DNA of 64,000 bases from Phymorhynchus buccinoides. Taxonomy: Eukaryota; Mollusca; Gastropoda; Neogastropoda; Raphitomidae. A program made the translations under genes and the position numbers. The stretch spans positions 3,498,751 to 3,562,750 of the forward strand of contig CM065706.1 in the NCBI GenBank assembly GCA_017654935.2. Reading direction: 5' to 3'. Each line of letters opens with the position of its first letter. Position 1 is the stretch's first letter. This document shows, piece after piece, positions 1 through 9,365 of the stretch. Below the pieces are notes generated by a model. It saw nothing but the letters and a program-made list of their open reading frames with translations. It was not told the DNA's origin and searched no databases.

Positions 1-36
<36 letters not shown>
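1..36. repeat. (CT)n microsatellite at unit boundary
   Basis: Pure CT dinucleotides running in from before the window. The same tract precedes the unit start at 36,649-36,760 and 58,893-59,004, so the window probably begins at another unit boundary. Confidence 0.9.
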
Positions 37-39
<3 letters not shown>

Positions 40-93
40 TTATGCTGTGAGTGTTATGTGCCTCCTCGATCCTCCTCCTTCCATTAAGTGATC

Positions 94-328
94 GTGAAAA
101 TAGGGTTTTACGCCCTCTTCGGCCTTTCGGCCATGTGGGGCATTTCTAAATACAAAAATGGTGGGAACCAAAAAAAAAAATATATATATATATAAAAAAA
201 AAGATGGTGAGAACAATACTGGAGGCAATGCCCGGAGGCAGTGCTAAACCAGTAAAGTCCCGATTTTTTTAATAATACAGATATGTGTAGCAGTAACCAC
301 GCCTCGGTTAAACCTCATTGGCTATGGT
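94..328 (-). repeat. SINE-like dispersed repeat (family S2), copy 1
   Basis: Family S2 is recognised by the core GGGCATTGCCTCC and the tail GACGTNAAAC. This copy reads on the minus strand and contains an internal A-rich/TA stretch near 170-205. Other copies are at 2,755, 4,170, 27,815 and 35,767 and their duplicates. Short ORFs here, such as the LEAMPGGS frame, are by-products of the repeat. A SINE or SINE-like element is inferred from copy number, length and conserved tail; no pol III promoter was identified in this family. Confidence 0.6.
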
Positions 329-364
329 ACAAAATGATACACTAAATCACATAACCGTTAAGTG

Positions 365-555
365 ATCACAGTCACACTTGACTACTATATCATACTCCGT
401 CTGTCTTCCCATGTGGCAAAGCCTGTCAAGGTCCTCCTGGAGCGTGCTCTGATCACTTGAGGCTTTGATGTCCTGGTGACAGATGGTGTCATCGGCAAAT
501 ACTAAGCGGGCGGTGGAGTGAAGACCTTCGGGGAAATCGTTGATATACACAGTTC
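365..555 (-). pseudogene. LINE reverse transcriptase fragment (FADD box)
   Basis: The minus-strand frame contains YINDFPEGL followed by VFADDT, the RT palm motif with the catalytic aspartate pair, then a helix ending RLCHMG, as in jockey/CR1-type non-LTR retrotransposons. About 60 residues remain of an RT that is normally several hundred long. There is an extra codon before FADD (ARLVFADD) compared with copy C (ARLFADD). The element continues on the same strand as the ORF1 remnant at 720-960, with the region between deleted and replaced by a 71-bp minisatellite. It is a dead fragment. Confidence 0.75.
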
Positions 556-556
556 A

Positions 557-735
557 GTGGGGGAGTGGCAGATTCAGCGGGGAGGTCAAACAGCTACCAG
601 TCACCGGTTTAGCATGCCTGTCGAAGGGTGGGGGAGTGGCAGATTCAGCGTGAAGGTCAAACAGCTACCAATCACCCTTTAGCATGCCTGTCGAAGGGTG
701 GGGGAGTGGCAGATTCAGCGGGGAGGTCAAAGACA
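557..735. repeat. 71-bp minisatellite (about 2.5 copies)
   Basis: The phrase gtgggggagtggcagattca recurs at 557, 628 and 699, giving a period of 71-72 bp. It lies between the RT and ORF1 remnants of the same decayed LINE. Confidence 0.85.
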
Positions 736-962
736 TTGAAGAGTCGGACATTGTTCCTGCGTGAGAAGGATTCTAATATGTCTATGTGATCCTCCATTTG
801 TCTACAGACATCAACAAAGAGATCCTTCCACTGAAATAAATTTTCACATTGTTCCTGCAGAATGTGGCGCTTGTTAGCCAGGATACTAACATCATGTCAG
901 AGCCGGTCATTGTCTTTCTGCATGATTTCACTTCTTTGATCGAAAGCACATGTGGGGTCAAT
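720..962 (-). pseudogene. LINE ORF1-like coiled-coil fragment
   Basis: Read on the minus strand, one frame gives a helical segment (QRSEIMQKDNDRL, then a stop, then HDVSILANKRHILQEQ) that continues into EDHIDILESFSRRNNVRLF. The SRRNNVRL motif at the end of a coiled coil is typical of the ORF1 proteins of L1/CR1-like LINEs, where it precedes the RNA-binding domain. A TGA inside the frame (near 882-884) and the absence of flanking ORF1 sequence show it is dead. The order on the minus strand (ORF1, then RT at 555-365) fits one collapsed element. Confidence 0.6.
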
Positions 963-999
963 GCTTTGATGTTGATGTTGAGGGCAACAGCAGAGGTAG

Positions 1000-1200
1000 G
1001 GGGACCCTCGTTCAGGTGTGTGGCCACAGAAGACGTAGACGGACCCTCCTTCAGGTGTGTGGCCACAGAAGACGTAGATGGACACTCGTTCAGGTGTGTG
1101 GCCACAGAAGACGTCGAGGGACACTCGTTCAGGTGTGTGACCACAGCAGACGTAGGGAGGGACACTCGTTCAGGTGTGTGTGGCTACAGCAGACGTAGAG
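1000..1200. repeat. 39-bp minisatellite, 5 units
   Basis: The phrase ttcaggtgtg recurs at 1,011, 1,050, 1,089, 1,128 and 1,169, a period of 39 bp (last 41). As 39 is a multiple of 3, several frames stay open on both strands and produce 13-residue repeat ORFs, which I do not accept as genes. It lies at the N-terminal side of the LINE ORF1 remnant. Unit variants occur in a different order in copies B and C. Confidence 0.85.
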
Positions 1201-1345
1201 GGACAGAGAGAGACAGCGATAGAGACAAAGAGAGATAGAGAGAGACAGGCAGACAGACAGAGAGAGAGACAAAGGAAGATAGATAGAGATAGACAGAGAC
1301 AAAGACAGAGATAGAGACAGAGACATATACACACTGAGGGAGAGA
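1201..1345. repeat. GA/CAGA-rich low-complexity tract
   Basis: Degenerate runs of gagaga, cagacaga and gatagaga following the 39-bp array. Serine/leucine-rich frames on the minus strand are artefacts of the composition. Confidence 0.8.
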
Positions 1346-1452
1346 AGACTAAGCTGGGGAGATGTAGAACCAAACACAGAGAATGACGAAAAGGAAAGGA
1401 GGCAGAAACAACGTGGACCATGCTTTGATACGTTGTGAATTACTCTTTCATA

Positions 1453-1843
1453 ATTGCCTTGGCATGAGGCTGTGTCAGACCAGTTGATATAAGCTAGAAC
1501 GCCAAGGCTACATCAAACTGTTGTTATGCTTGTGCGGGAATTGTCTTAAGCCATGACAAGCTCCCATCGTCAGTCTAAAATCCCCCCAAGACGGAGTGTG
1601 GCTGCCCACATGGCGGGGTAATCAAAAACGGTCACACACGTAATGTTCTCATCCCTAGCTGGTGCATTTGTACTGAATTGTTCAAGTGCTCTGGCTGTTG
1701 GGATGATCCCTGGAGTCGTTAAGCCAGGGAACAACAACAACAACTCTTTCATAAAGAAGGAAAGTTGTTGAAGAGGACTGGATCCAAACCAACGCAAGAG
1801 AGCCAAGTGGATCAGCCGCCCATCGCTTTACCCACTGGGCCAC
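1453..1843 (-). repeat. tRNA-headed SINE (family S1), near full length
   Basis: On the minus strand the element starts with a pol III type-2 promoter. An A box (TGGCCCAGTGGGTAA) at about 1,828-1,843 and a B box (GGTTTGGATCC) at 1,780-1,790 have the spacing of a tRNA-derived head. It continues through a CAACAA run and a conserved central domain (ATTACCCCGCCA, GCAGCCACACTCCG) to about 1,453. Conserved-domain SINEs are widespread in molluscs; I do not assign a named family. The 3' part recurs in the opposite orientation at 2,061-2,267, and partial copies lie at 26,171 and 26,943. Confidence 0.7.
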
Positions 1844-2060
1844 TTCAGTCCATCCGTCCCTGATTTATGTCAGAGTTATCGCAAGTGTTGTGCTGTGCTT
1901 TCAAAAGAGCCACAAGCATAAATCTCTGCTATATAATATGACTTAAGACATATGCCTGTGACACTAGTGATATAATTTGATCAAATAATGCGGCTTTACT
2001 TACTCTTGTACAGGCTGTGATTTCATTAGCTTACACTGTTTACGCTAGACCTGTTTGACT

Positions 2061-2267
2061 CAGCTAGGGGTGAGAACAGTACGTGTGTGACCGTTTTTGA
2101 TTACCCCGCCACGTGGGCAGCCACACTCCGACTTCAGAAGATTTTGGACTGATGATATTATGCTAGGAGCTTGCCATCGCTAAAGACATTCTCTGCATAA
2201 CATTTTTATGTAGCCTTGGTGTTCTAGCTTATGTCAATTGGTCTGACACAGCCTTATACCAAGGCGG
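2061..2267 (+). repeat. SINE S1, 3' part in inverted orientation
   Basis: It matches the 3' half of the S1 copy at 1,453-1,665 on the opposite strand (cagctagggg ... attaccccgcca ... gtagccttggtgttctagct). Together the two form about 200-bp inverted arms around a 400-bp centre, which could fold as a hairpin. They look like two head-to-head SINE insertions rather than one transposon, since only the left copy has the tRNA head. Confidence 0.7.
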
Positions 2268-2451
2268 TCAAGAAAACGTGAGCATAAACCTATCAAAGCT
2301 TGCATCGGTTTCTTTAAAACACACTTTGTTGCACTGTAAAAACAATGCAGAAGAGGCCAGGGAGAGGGGTGAACCTGTCAATGACTGGAAGTCGGAGGAT
2401 TACACTGTAGGTTTCAATCATGCACACAACTCACAATCTGGATGTCATTAA

Positions 2452-2690
2452 CCCTTTCACCGCCAGCCATCTTTCAGCCACAAATTTCCATTAAACTTTC
2501 TTGGCTACGGAAAAGATTTCAAATGCAATATTGTGGGATTTCTCGGTGACACATTTAGAATACGGTCAATCCTTACTGCCCATATTTAGAAACACAATAT
2601 CATCGAATAACAGACTCTGATTTCAAGAGTTTTAATTACATGGGTGTTAAATCATTGTGGTGCAAAAATGCGACATTGGCGGTGAAAGGG
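2452..2690. mobile_element. piggyBac-type MITE, TTAA-flanked (family P)
   Basis: A 239-bp element flanked by TTAA on both sides (2,448-2,451 and 2,691-2,694). It begins CCCTTTCACCGCC and ends with the exact inverse GGCGGTGAAAGGG. TTAA target duplication with C-rich ends is the hallmark of the piggyBac superfamily. There is no coding capacity. Other copies: 35,111-35,350, partial or rearranged at 25,791, 30,534 and 31,630, and the duplicates in B and C. Confidence 0.8.
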
Positions 2691-2754
2691 TTAACAATCA
2701 AACCTAGAGAAGTATTGAAGTAACGGTGATAAACAGCGCCATTTGTTTGGCGAC

Positions 2755-2907
2755 GAAAATGGTGTTTTACGTCCTCTTGGTCTGAATCAGACACATATGG
2801 GACATTTGTAAATACAAATATGGTGGGAACAATACTGGAGGCAATGCCCGGAGGCAGTACGAAACCAGTAAAGTCCCGATTTTTTAAAATTAATACAGAT
2901 AGGTGTA
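2755..2907 (-). repeat. SINE-like S2, copy 2
   Basis: The minus strand carries the S2 core (GGGCATTGCCTCC) and ends in GACGTAAAAC at about 2,765. It is separated by about 65 bp from the TTAA MITE. Confidence 0.6.
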
Positions 2908-3178
2908 CAAGCGCCATTTGTTTATAAGAAAACGCAACAGATATTCAGATTTCGCCCATTACTGACCGACGTTCAAAACAAGTGACCATAGCGTGGTATA
3001 CATTATTGCCGATTTGTAATGATTCATATGATTCCATTATTTAGCTATTGACAAGGAATACTGACTACAATGTGCGGAAATGAAAGAACAGACTCAATCG
3101 ATGTGTTGCTGCAGGTTAGGTTTGCTCCACTGCACAGTGTACAGTTACATGCGGGTAGCACCGTCTTTGCCCTGCTAG

Positions 3179-3350
<172 letters not shown>

Positions 3351-3484
3351 TGCTCACACAATCTATAAATCATTTGCCTGTCAAAAAACACAACTCGTTA
3401 GAAGCAAAGCACTCACACTATTTTCTAAACTAACCATACATCTACAAACCAACTTGTCAGTATTGCGAGTAAATATATGCAAGC

Positions 3485-4160
3485 GTGCAAGCACACCACA
3501 CACACGCATGCGCGCACACGCCCACACACACACTATTGTATATGTATATAAGTGTACATATAACTGCGCATGTGCATGATATTACACATACATTTACTTA
3601 TTCCATTCATAATTGTTTTATAATGTATGTATACAGTGCCTCTGCTCCTGTAGTAGCCTAATTGCATCCAAGTAGGGCAGGCGTGGTGCTGAAAATGTCC
3701 AAAATGGAGGCCAAATTGTAATTTTAAAATGTGTAATATCATGATAGTGTTTGAACAGAAGGTTTCAAGGTTTTTATTTCCTAAAAGCCCCTTGGGGGTA
3801 GGGCCTACATGGAAAAACAAAAACAAACAAAAAACTAAAACAAGCGCGAAATCGCAATAGTTTGTGGCACGCGGTCTATTTTTACCACTCCAATCATGAG
3901 TCACCTCCCCTGGCTTTTCAATAATTTTAATCTGTAAACCAGAATGTTATCTCTGCACCATTTCGTAACTTTTTATATCTTTTGGAAAACATTTAAAACT
4001 ATGTATCCTACTTATACTCATCAAAAGAAGCACCGCATACTCGTCGTGTCTGTTGTAGTGTCTGTATTACGTATGTTTATTATTTTGTACGCTTTTAAAA
4101 TACATCATTTTAAAGAGCGGCCACAATTTGAAGTGTAGCCTCGAGTTGAAGTCACTACTT
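3485..4160. other. No gene; LINE/SINE tail remnant on minus strand
   Basis: A short CA-rich stretch (3,490-3,535) is followed by AT-rich sequence. At about 3,740-3,815 the minus strand reads accctacccccaaggggct and then ATAAAAACCTTGAAACCTT, a 3'-end signature like the one at 13,797-13,820, so an old LINE or SINE 3' end is likely. Nothing else is recognised. Confidence 0.4.
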
Positions 4161-4169
4161 GTGGCGGTG

Positions 4170-4350
4170 CCATAGCCGATGAGGTTTAACCGAGGCGTGG
4201 TCACCGCTACAGCTATCTGTATTAATTTTAAAAATCGGGACTTTACTGGTTTCGTACTGCCTCCGGGCATTGCCTCCAGTATTGTTCCCACCATATTTGT
4301 ATTTACAAATGTCCCATATGTGTCTGATTCAGACCAAGAGGACGTAAAAC
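4170..4350 (+). repeat. SINE-like S2, copy 3
   Basis: Plus-strand S2 copy starting near catagccgatgaggtttaac, with the core at about 4,258-4,275 and the tail GACGTAAAAC at 4,341-4,350. It shares an extended 5' part with the copy at 94-328. Confidence 0.6.
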
Positions 4351-5040
4351 TCCATTTTCTCTCCTCGAGTTGAAGTGCGACAATTTTGGACCGACAGACC
4401 GACCGACCGACAAAGTGAGTTATAGGTTTGTGGCTTGAGCCACAAATAAAAATATATGTTTGTGTCTCTTGCATCCACATAAAACCTCTTTTGTCATGAG
4501 TCAAAGAAGACACAGTATTTAGAGTGAGAATGGGCAACTTTATTTAAGTGCCAAATAAAATGTTATTTGATGAGACATAATATTGCTTTCTATTGCATAA
4601 CAACAAATAATCAACTAATTAATAAATCACATTCACAAGAAAATGATTTTACTTGTAATGACGTAAGATTGAAGTTGCGTAACAATCATCAGATTATGAC
4701 ATTGACATAGTGTTTAATTCATGCATAAAAATATGCTTATTTGGCAAAGAATTAATTAGCTTAATAACATAATTGCAACAACTTAATACTTAGGATTGTA
4801 CAGAAACACATTGGTACATTTTACATAATGCAAAAACACAGAAAACGTGAAATGTTCCTATTCTTGACAGCATTTTACTTTAATAATGTTGGGCTGATCG
4901 CCACAGCTGGCAGAAGAGCACTTCTGACAGCAGTCCCACACAATAAGGAACCACTTTCTTGTTCATTAATAAACAGCGGAATGTATCTGATCGTTAATGA
5001 ATTGATGTGTTGTTCAGAGTCAAAATTGAATTAAATAGAT
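4351..5040. other. AT-rich intergenic, no gene seen
   Basis: It contains a short GACC tetranucleotide run at 4,390-4,410 and otherwise AT-rich single-copy-looking sequence. The small ORF at 4,828-5,034 has no recognisable motif and is identical in B, so it gives no evidence of selection. In this stretch A and C match while B differs (about 4,555-4,640). Confidence 0.5.
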
Positions 5041-5041
5041 T

Positions 5042-5690
5042 ATGCAAGCATGGATCCTGATTTCATATCTTGTTTTTGTTTCGACTATCACCTATCTTAA
5101 GCTTTATGTTTTGAATAATATTGGTTTTGACGTTTCTTTAACAAAAGGATCAGAAATACAGCTGGGTATATATAAAGTTACCTTGTGTCAGCAATATGTT
5201 GGGCCTCAGTGCAAATTGCCATCTGCTGCAGAAGAGTTATTTGACAATGTCCTGTCTGTGGGAGTACCAAAGGCCTCCCAACTGCCCTAAATTAACATAT
5301 GATCAGTTGGCCTAGGTGCTGACCGATACATTAATGTTACTTTTGACCAACAGATCAGGAATGCTGCTGGTTTAAAAATCCTGCCTAATGTACATAGTCA
5401 CCAGGTTGTAGGCAATGTGGTGGGCCTCCGTGCAAATTGCCATCTGCTGCGGAAGAGTAAATGCCTCGCCTGCAAGAGTCCCACCGGCCTCCCAAACAAC
5501 TAACCATAACATCTGATCCGTTGACCAAGGTGCCTGCCGAGATGAGGCCTGTAGCTGAGTTGGTACGTCTGCTAGGATAAGCCCACTGGAACATACTCTG
5601 TTGTCCAAGGTGCCTGCCGAGATGAGGTCTGTAGCTGGGTTGGTACGTCTGCTAGGTTAAGCCCACTGAAACATGCTCTGTCACCACTGA
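5042..5690. repeat. Diverged internal duplications (about 220 bp and 81 bp)
   Basis: The block 5,190-5,285 (gggcctcagtgcaaattgcc) recurs diverged at 5,415-5,500. The block 5,528-5,608 (gtgcctgccgagatgagg) recurs at 5,609-5,685. The 82-residue frame at 5,042-5,290 overlaps the first repeat and has no recognised domain; I do not call it a gene. Confidence 0.6.
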
Positions 5691-5968
5691 AGCTGATGGC
5701 TGCCATGCCCTGGTTGCTAGAGCTGTTGGTGACCCTATCCTGCTTGCTAGAGCTGATGGCTGCCCTGCCCTGGTTGCTAGAGCTGTTGGTGATCCTGTCC
5801 TGGTTGCTAGAGCTGTTTGTGACCCTGTCCTGGTTGCTAGAGCTGTTGGTGACCATGTCCTGGTTGCTAGAGCTGTTTGCAACCCTGTCCTGGTTGCTAG
5901 AGCTGTTGGTGACCCTGTCCTGGTTGCTAGAGCTGTTTGTGACCCTGTCCTGGTTGCTGAAGTCCCGG
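5690..5968. repeat. 30-bp minisatellite, about 9 units
   Basis: The unit cctggttgctagagctgtt plus 11 bases is repeated with period 30. All six frames can stay open because 30 is a multiple of 3, giving ten-residue repeat peptides on both strands (NSSSNQDRVT on minus). Without a start, splice sites or homology none is a supported gene. A and B arrays are identical as far as I can read. Confidence 0.85.
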
Positions 5969-5969
5969 T

Positions 5970-6960
5970 GGCCATTGTGTTGGAAGACCTGCCTTGATTG
6001 GGCTGTCTGAAACACTCCATCAAGATACCTAGACTTGTATCATAAGCCACTGACTACCTCCTCTATTCAAACAAATACATATCATTTGTAATGTTGTTGT
6101 GAGTGTTAATATAGCTATCATCAGCATCTTCCGTACCAAATGGTATGCAAACAGAACCTGTACATACCAAAGATTAAAATAAGGTTGAAACAGTGAAAAG
6201 CATTCTAGACCAAATTTGAAAGTTGCCAAACCATTTTATATGAGGTATTGAGGTTCTAGTAGAAAAACAAAATAAGAGCCGCTTTTGGCTGATGTCGTAA
6301 AACGTTGTAGGAGTCTAAAACGGCGTACTGGGTTCTTCTTCTTCTTCTTCGCTTAGGCAGCCAACTTCATCACGTTGATGTTGTCACAAGTTACCTTTAC
6401 AATTGATGACTTACTGAATTAGTCAATAAGAAAGAAAGAAAAATGTAAGAGTTGGTTAGTTTATCAATAAACATAAAAGGCACATATAGATAGAGACAGT
6501 GAAAAATCACTGTCGTAAACCGAACCGACGACAAACCGGTTAGAACTGGTAACGAACCTTCTAGGGCCTAGTCTAAATCAGATCAAACTTTGACCAGCTA
6601 AATAACGTTACCAGCAAGATAAGTACGTCCTCTGACATTCACTGATTAAGTATATCTACAATTCGATAGACTGTACTTCCCTTGTATTGCTAAAACTTTC
6701 TGGTTGGAGACTATTAGTTTCTCTTGGAAACTGCAAAATCTTAAGACATTAGCTGCGGATTAAAGCTGGTCATTAAAAGACAGAATGGCAAAAGTGGACA
6801 ACGTCCAGTCTATGAAAGGGAAACAACTCTCGCTGAAGGCCAGCCGCTGTCATATATGACAAAACCCCACAACCCGTTCTTTGACTTGTACAAAAAAGTG
6901 AATATAGTGTTTGAACAGAAGCACATATAGGAGGCTGAACTTTTGCATGCAGATATATAT
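5970..6960. other. No gene; (TTC)n and AT-rich sequence
   Basis: A (TTC)5-6 run at 6,332-6,350 may be the reversed GAA tail of a LINE, as at 34,781. The rest is AT-rich and unremarkable. Confidence 0.4.
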
Positions 6961-6967
6961 GTAGTTA

Positions 6968-7389
6968 GGGTATGTATCTGAGGTCACCCTGCAAACCGAC
7001 CTCTCGTGGGGAGCCCACATTGAAGCTGTCTGTGCGAAGGCCAACAGAACTCTGGGCTTGCTGAGACAAAACCTGAAGGTGTGCTCTGCAACAACAAAGG
7101 AGCTTGCATTCACTGCTATAGTGAGACCTATTGAAGTGTGCTAGTGTGTTCACACACCAACAGGCTCATCACGGAACTTGAAAAAGTTAAACACAGAGCT
7201 GCAAGGTTTGTCATCAATCAACATAGAAACACCTCCAGTGTTGGTGCTATGCTACAGCAGCTGCAGTGGCAATCCTTAGCTGAATCCCGCCGAGCCTCTA
7301 GGCTATCCATGTTCTTCAAGATATTGAACGGACAAGCCTGCATACGACGTCCCGCCTTAACGCCCTCAGCTCACTCCCTACAAATAGAA
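6968..7389 (+). pseudogene. LINE ORF2 C-terminal RT region, frameshifted
   Basis: The first part reads TLQTDLSWGAHIEAV, then KANRTLGLLRQN and FTAIVRP, the thumb region of jockey/CR1-type RTs. A stop and frame change at about 7,135-7,150 lead into THTNRLITELEKVKHRAARF, then a run ending ESRRASRLSMFFKILNG, the conserved C-terminal extension. The coding sequence then runs into a 54-bp minisatellite and only resumes its usual ending at about 8,345-8,450. It is a decayed element; the upstream RT core is absent. Confidence 0.8.
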
Positions 7390-8037
7390 GGCACAGCCAT
7401 AGATAACATTGCCAACGAATCACCCCGATGACAGATTACAGAAGGCACAGCCATAGATAACAATGCCAACGAATCACCCCGAGGACAGATTACAGAAGGC
7501 ACAGCCATAGATAACAATGCCAACGAATCACCCCGATGACAGATTACAGAAGGCACAGCCATAGATAACAATGCCAACGAATCACCCCGAGGACAGATTA
7601 CAGAAGGCACAGCCATAGATAACAATGCCAACGAATCACCTCGAGGACAGATTACAGAAGGCACAGCCATAGATAACAATGCCAACGAATCACCTCGAGG
7701 ACAGATTACAGAAGGCACAGCCATAGATAACAATACCAACGAATCACCTCGAGGACAGATTACAGAAGGCACAGCCATAGATAACAATGCCAACGAATCA
7801 CCTCGAGGACAGATTACAGAAGGCACAGCCATAGATAACAATGCCAACGAATCACCTCGAGGACAGATTACAGAAGGCACAGCCATAGATAACAATGCCA
7901 ACGAATCACCTCGAGGACAGATTACAGAAGGCACAGCCATAGATAACAATGCCAACGAATCACCTCGATGACAGATCACAGAAGGCACAGCCATAGATAA
8001 CAATACCAACGAATCACCTCGAAGACAGATTACAGAA
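7390..8037 (+). repeat. 54-bp minisatellite inside LINE coding sequence, 12 units
   Basis: Units start ggcacagccatagataacaa at 7,390 and every 54 bp to 7,984. Each encodes an 18-residue repeat (GTAIDNNANESPRGQITE) in the LINE frame, broken by tga in units with cgatgaca. The last 18 bases (gaggacagattacagaa with flank) are shared with the next 105-bp repeat. The reverse strand is open for more than 360 codons only because 54 is a multiple of 3. Confidence 0.9.
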
Positions 8038-8465
8038 AGTACCCCATCTTCCCCCATGCCATCTGCGACTGGAATAATCTGTCCCCAGAAATAGTCCAGT
8101 CTCCCACGCTCTGCACCTTCACCTCGAGGACAGATTACAGAAAGTACCCCATCTTCCCCCATGCCATCTGTGACTGGAATAATCTGTCCCCTGAAGCAGT
8201 CCAGTCTCCCACGCTCTGCACCTTCACCTCGAGGACAGATTACAGAAAGTACCCCATCTTCCCCCATGCAATCTGTGACTAGAATAATCTGTCCCCTGAA
8301 GCAGTCCAGTCTCCCACGTTCTGCACCTTCACCTCGAGGACAGATTACAGAAAGGTACCCCATCTTCCCCCATGCCATCTGTGACTGGAATAATCTGTCC
8401 CCTGAAGCAGTCCAGTCTCCCACGCTCTGCACCTTCACCTCGAGGGTGCTGAAGCACTGCACATA
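8038..8465 (+). repeat. 105-bp repeats (4 units) ending in LINE C-terminus
   Basis: Units begin at 8,038, 8,143, 8,248 and 8,353. Each holds agtaccccatcttccccca, tctgtgactggaataatctg and the shared cacctcgaggacagattaca end. Only the last unit, one base longer (aaaggtacccc), restores the normal LINE ending frame: YPIFPHAICDWNNL, then SPEAVQSPTLCTF and a stop soon after. Such P-x-W-N-x-L-P/S endings are typical of CR1/jockey ORF2. The array therefore arose by duplication within the terminal part of the element. Confidence 0.85.
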
Positions 8466-8492
8466 AAAAAATCTAACTCCTTATTCCCCTCT

Positions 8493-8825
8493 GCATGCAT
8501 CATGTGGGGCCCGGGTGTCCCTGGCTGAACTAGGTATATGCTTAACAGTCGTGCATAACTCAAATCATACTTTTCCTATGTATGCATCATGTGGGGCCCG
8601 GGTATACCTGGTTGAACCAGAGCATTTAACGGTCGTGCACGAGTCAAATTCTTATTTCTCTATGCATGCATCATGTGGGGCCCCGGTGTCCCCGGCTGTA
8701 CTAGTGTACCAGGGCGCTTAACGGTCGTGCATGACTCAAATACATACTTTTCCTATGCATGCATCATGTGGGGCCCGGGTGTCCCTGGCTGTACCAGGGC
8801 ACTTAACAGTCCTGCATGACTTACG
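8493..8825. repeat. 84-93 bp tandem repeat, 4 units
   Basis: The phrase gcatcatgtggggcccgg (variant ccccgg) recurs at 8,497, 8,584, 8,668 and 8,761, followed by gtgtccctggctg and a variable arm. It directly follows the LINE end and may be its diverged 3' UTR repeat. Confidence 0.85.
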
Positions 8826-8984
8826 TCTTCCCCTACCCATACTCACGAAAATCTTACTAAACCCTCCCCCATCCACCTCCACTCTATGAAATACCCAGCC
8901 AATTTCCTCTCTTCATATCTTTTCATCGTCTTTCTAAACAGCGATGCTTATGTGATATGTCAAATCCTATGTCATTCCGTGCTG

Positions 8985-9365
8985 CGCATCTTCGTCTTTG
9001 AACCCCTGCTTATGTCAGTCAGTTCGTTCGTCCGTCCTGAGGGACGATGACCATGCTTCAACAGTTCGTCCTTGTGAAAATCTAGGATGCTGGATGAGTT
9101 CGCATGTGGCTGGTGAGGCCAATGCGAGCCAGGAACGATCTCTGACAGTGAGGACAGGATAAACAAAAATTGGGGGGATCTGTCAGGGTTGCAGAGCTGC
9201 GATTATTTAGGCAGATCTTGCGTGCCTTACGCTTTGCCTGCAATGTCTCAATACGGTGCGCCTCGAAGTTGGTGGCTCCCTTTGTTACTGCACCACGCCA
9301 TGCTGGTCTGTTCCCATGCCAGGGTTTCCCATGTGGAGACATTGATGTTGAAGTTCATTAGGGAC
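8985..9365 (-). pseudogene. LINE C-terminal fragment with C2H2 finger
   Basis: The minus strand reads NRPAWRGAVTKGATNFEAHR, an arginine/lysine-rich linker, then CPHCQRSFLARIGL and SHMRTH, a C2H2 zinc finger that closes the ORF2 of a common group of metazoan LINEs. A stop follows at about 9,082, then a 3' end rich in GGACGGACG/AACTGACTGAC. In A the finger is in frame but the preceding segment is not. In B (45,773-46,123) the NFNINVSSWETLAQ segment is in frame but the finger is not. Both copies are dead. Confidence 0.75.

Noticed and set aside
782..1238. Repeat peptides over the 39-bp array (and B and C copies)
   Set aside because: Minisatellite by-product; the flanking minus-strand sequence in another frame is a LINE ORF1 remnant.
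1453..2267. A single 815-bp DNA transposon with 200-bp terminal inverted repeats
   Set aside because: Only the left copy has a tRNA-like head and the arms equal the SINE 3' half, so two inverted SINE copies explain it better.
4067..4537. 156-codon minus-strand frame including LEAMPGGS (and 63,072-63,542)
   Set aside because: Runs through an S2 repeat; no domain, and the same peptide arises at every S2 copy.
5572..6050. Open frames with ten-residue repeats on both strands over the 30-bp minisatellite
   Set aside because: All frames stay open for the same arithmetic reason; none has a supported gene context.
7390..8037. CRISPR-like regular repeat array
   Set aside because: Units are contiguous 54-mers without unique spacers, in eukaryotic DNA.
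7371..8462. Minus-strand open frame of about 363 codons (and 44,130-45,215 in B) with an 18-residue repeat
   Set aside because: Product of a 54-bp array whose period is a multiple of three; the opposite strand carries recognisable LINE coding and there is no start, splice or homology support.
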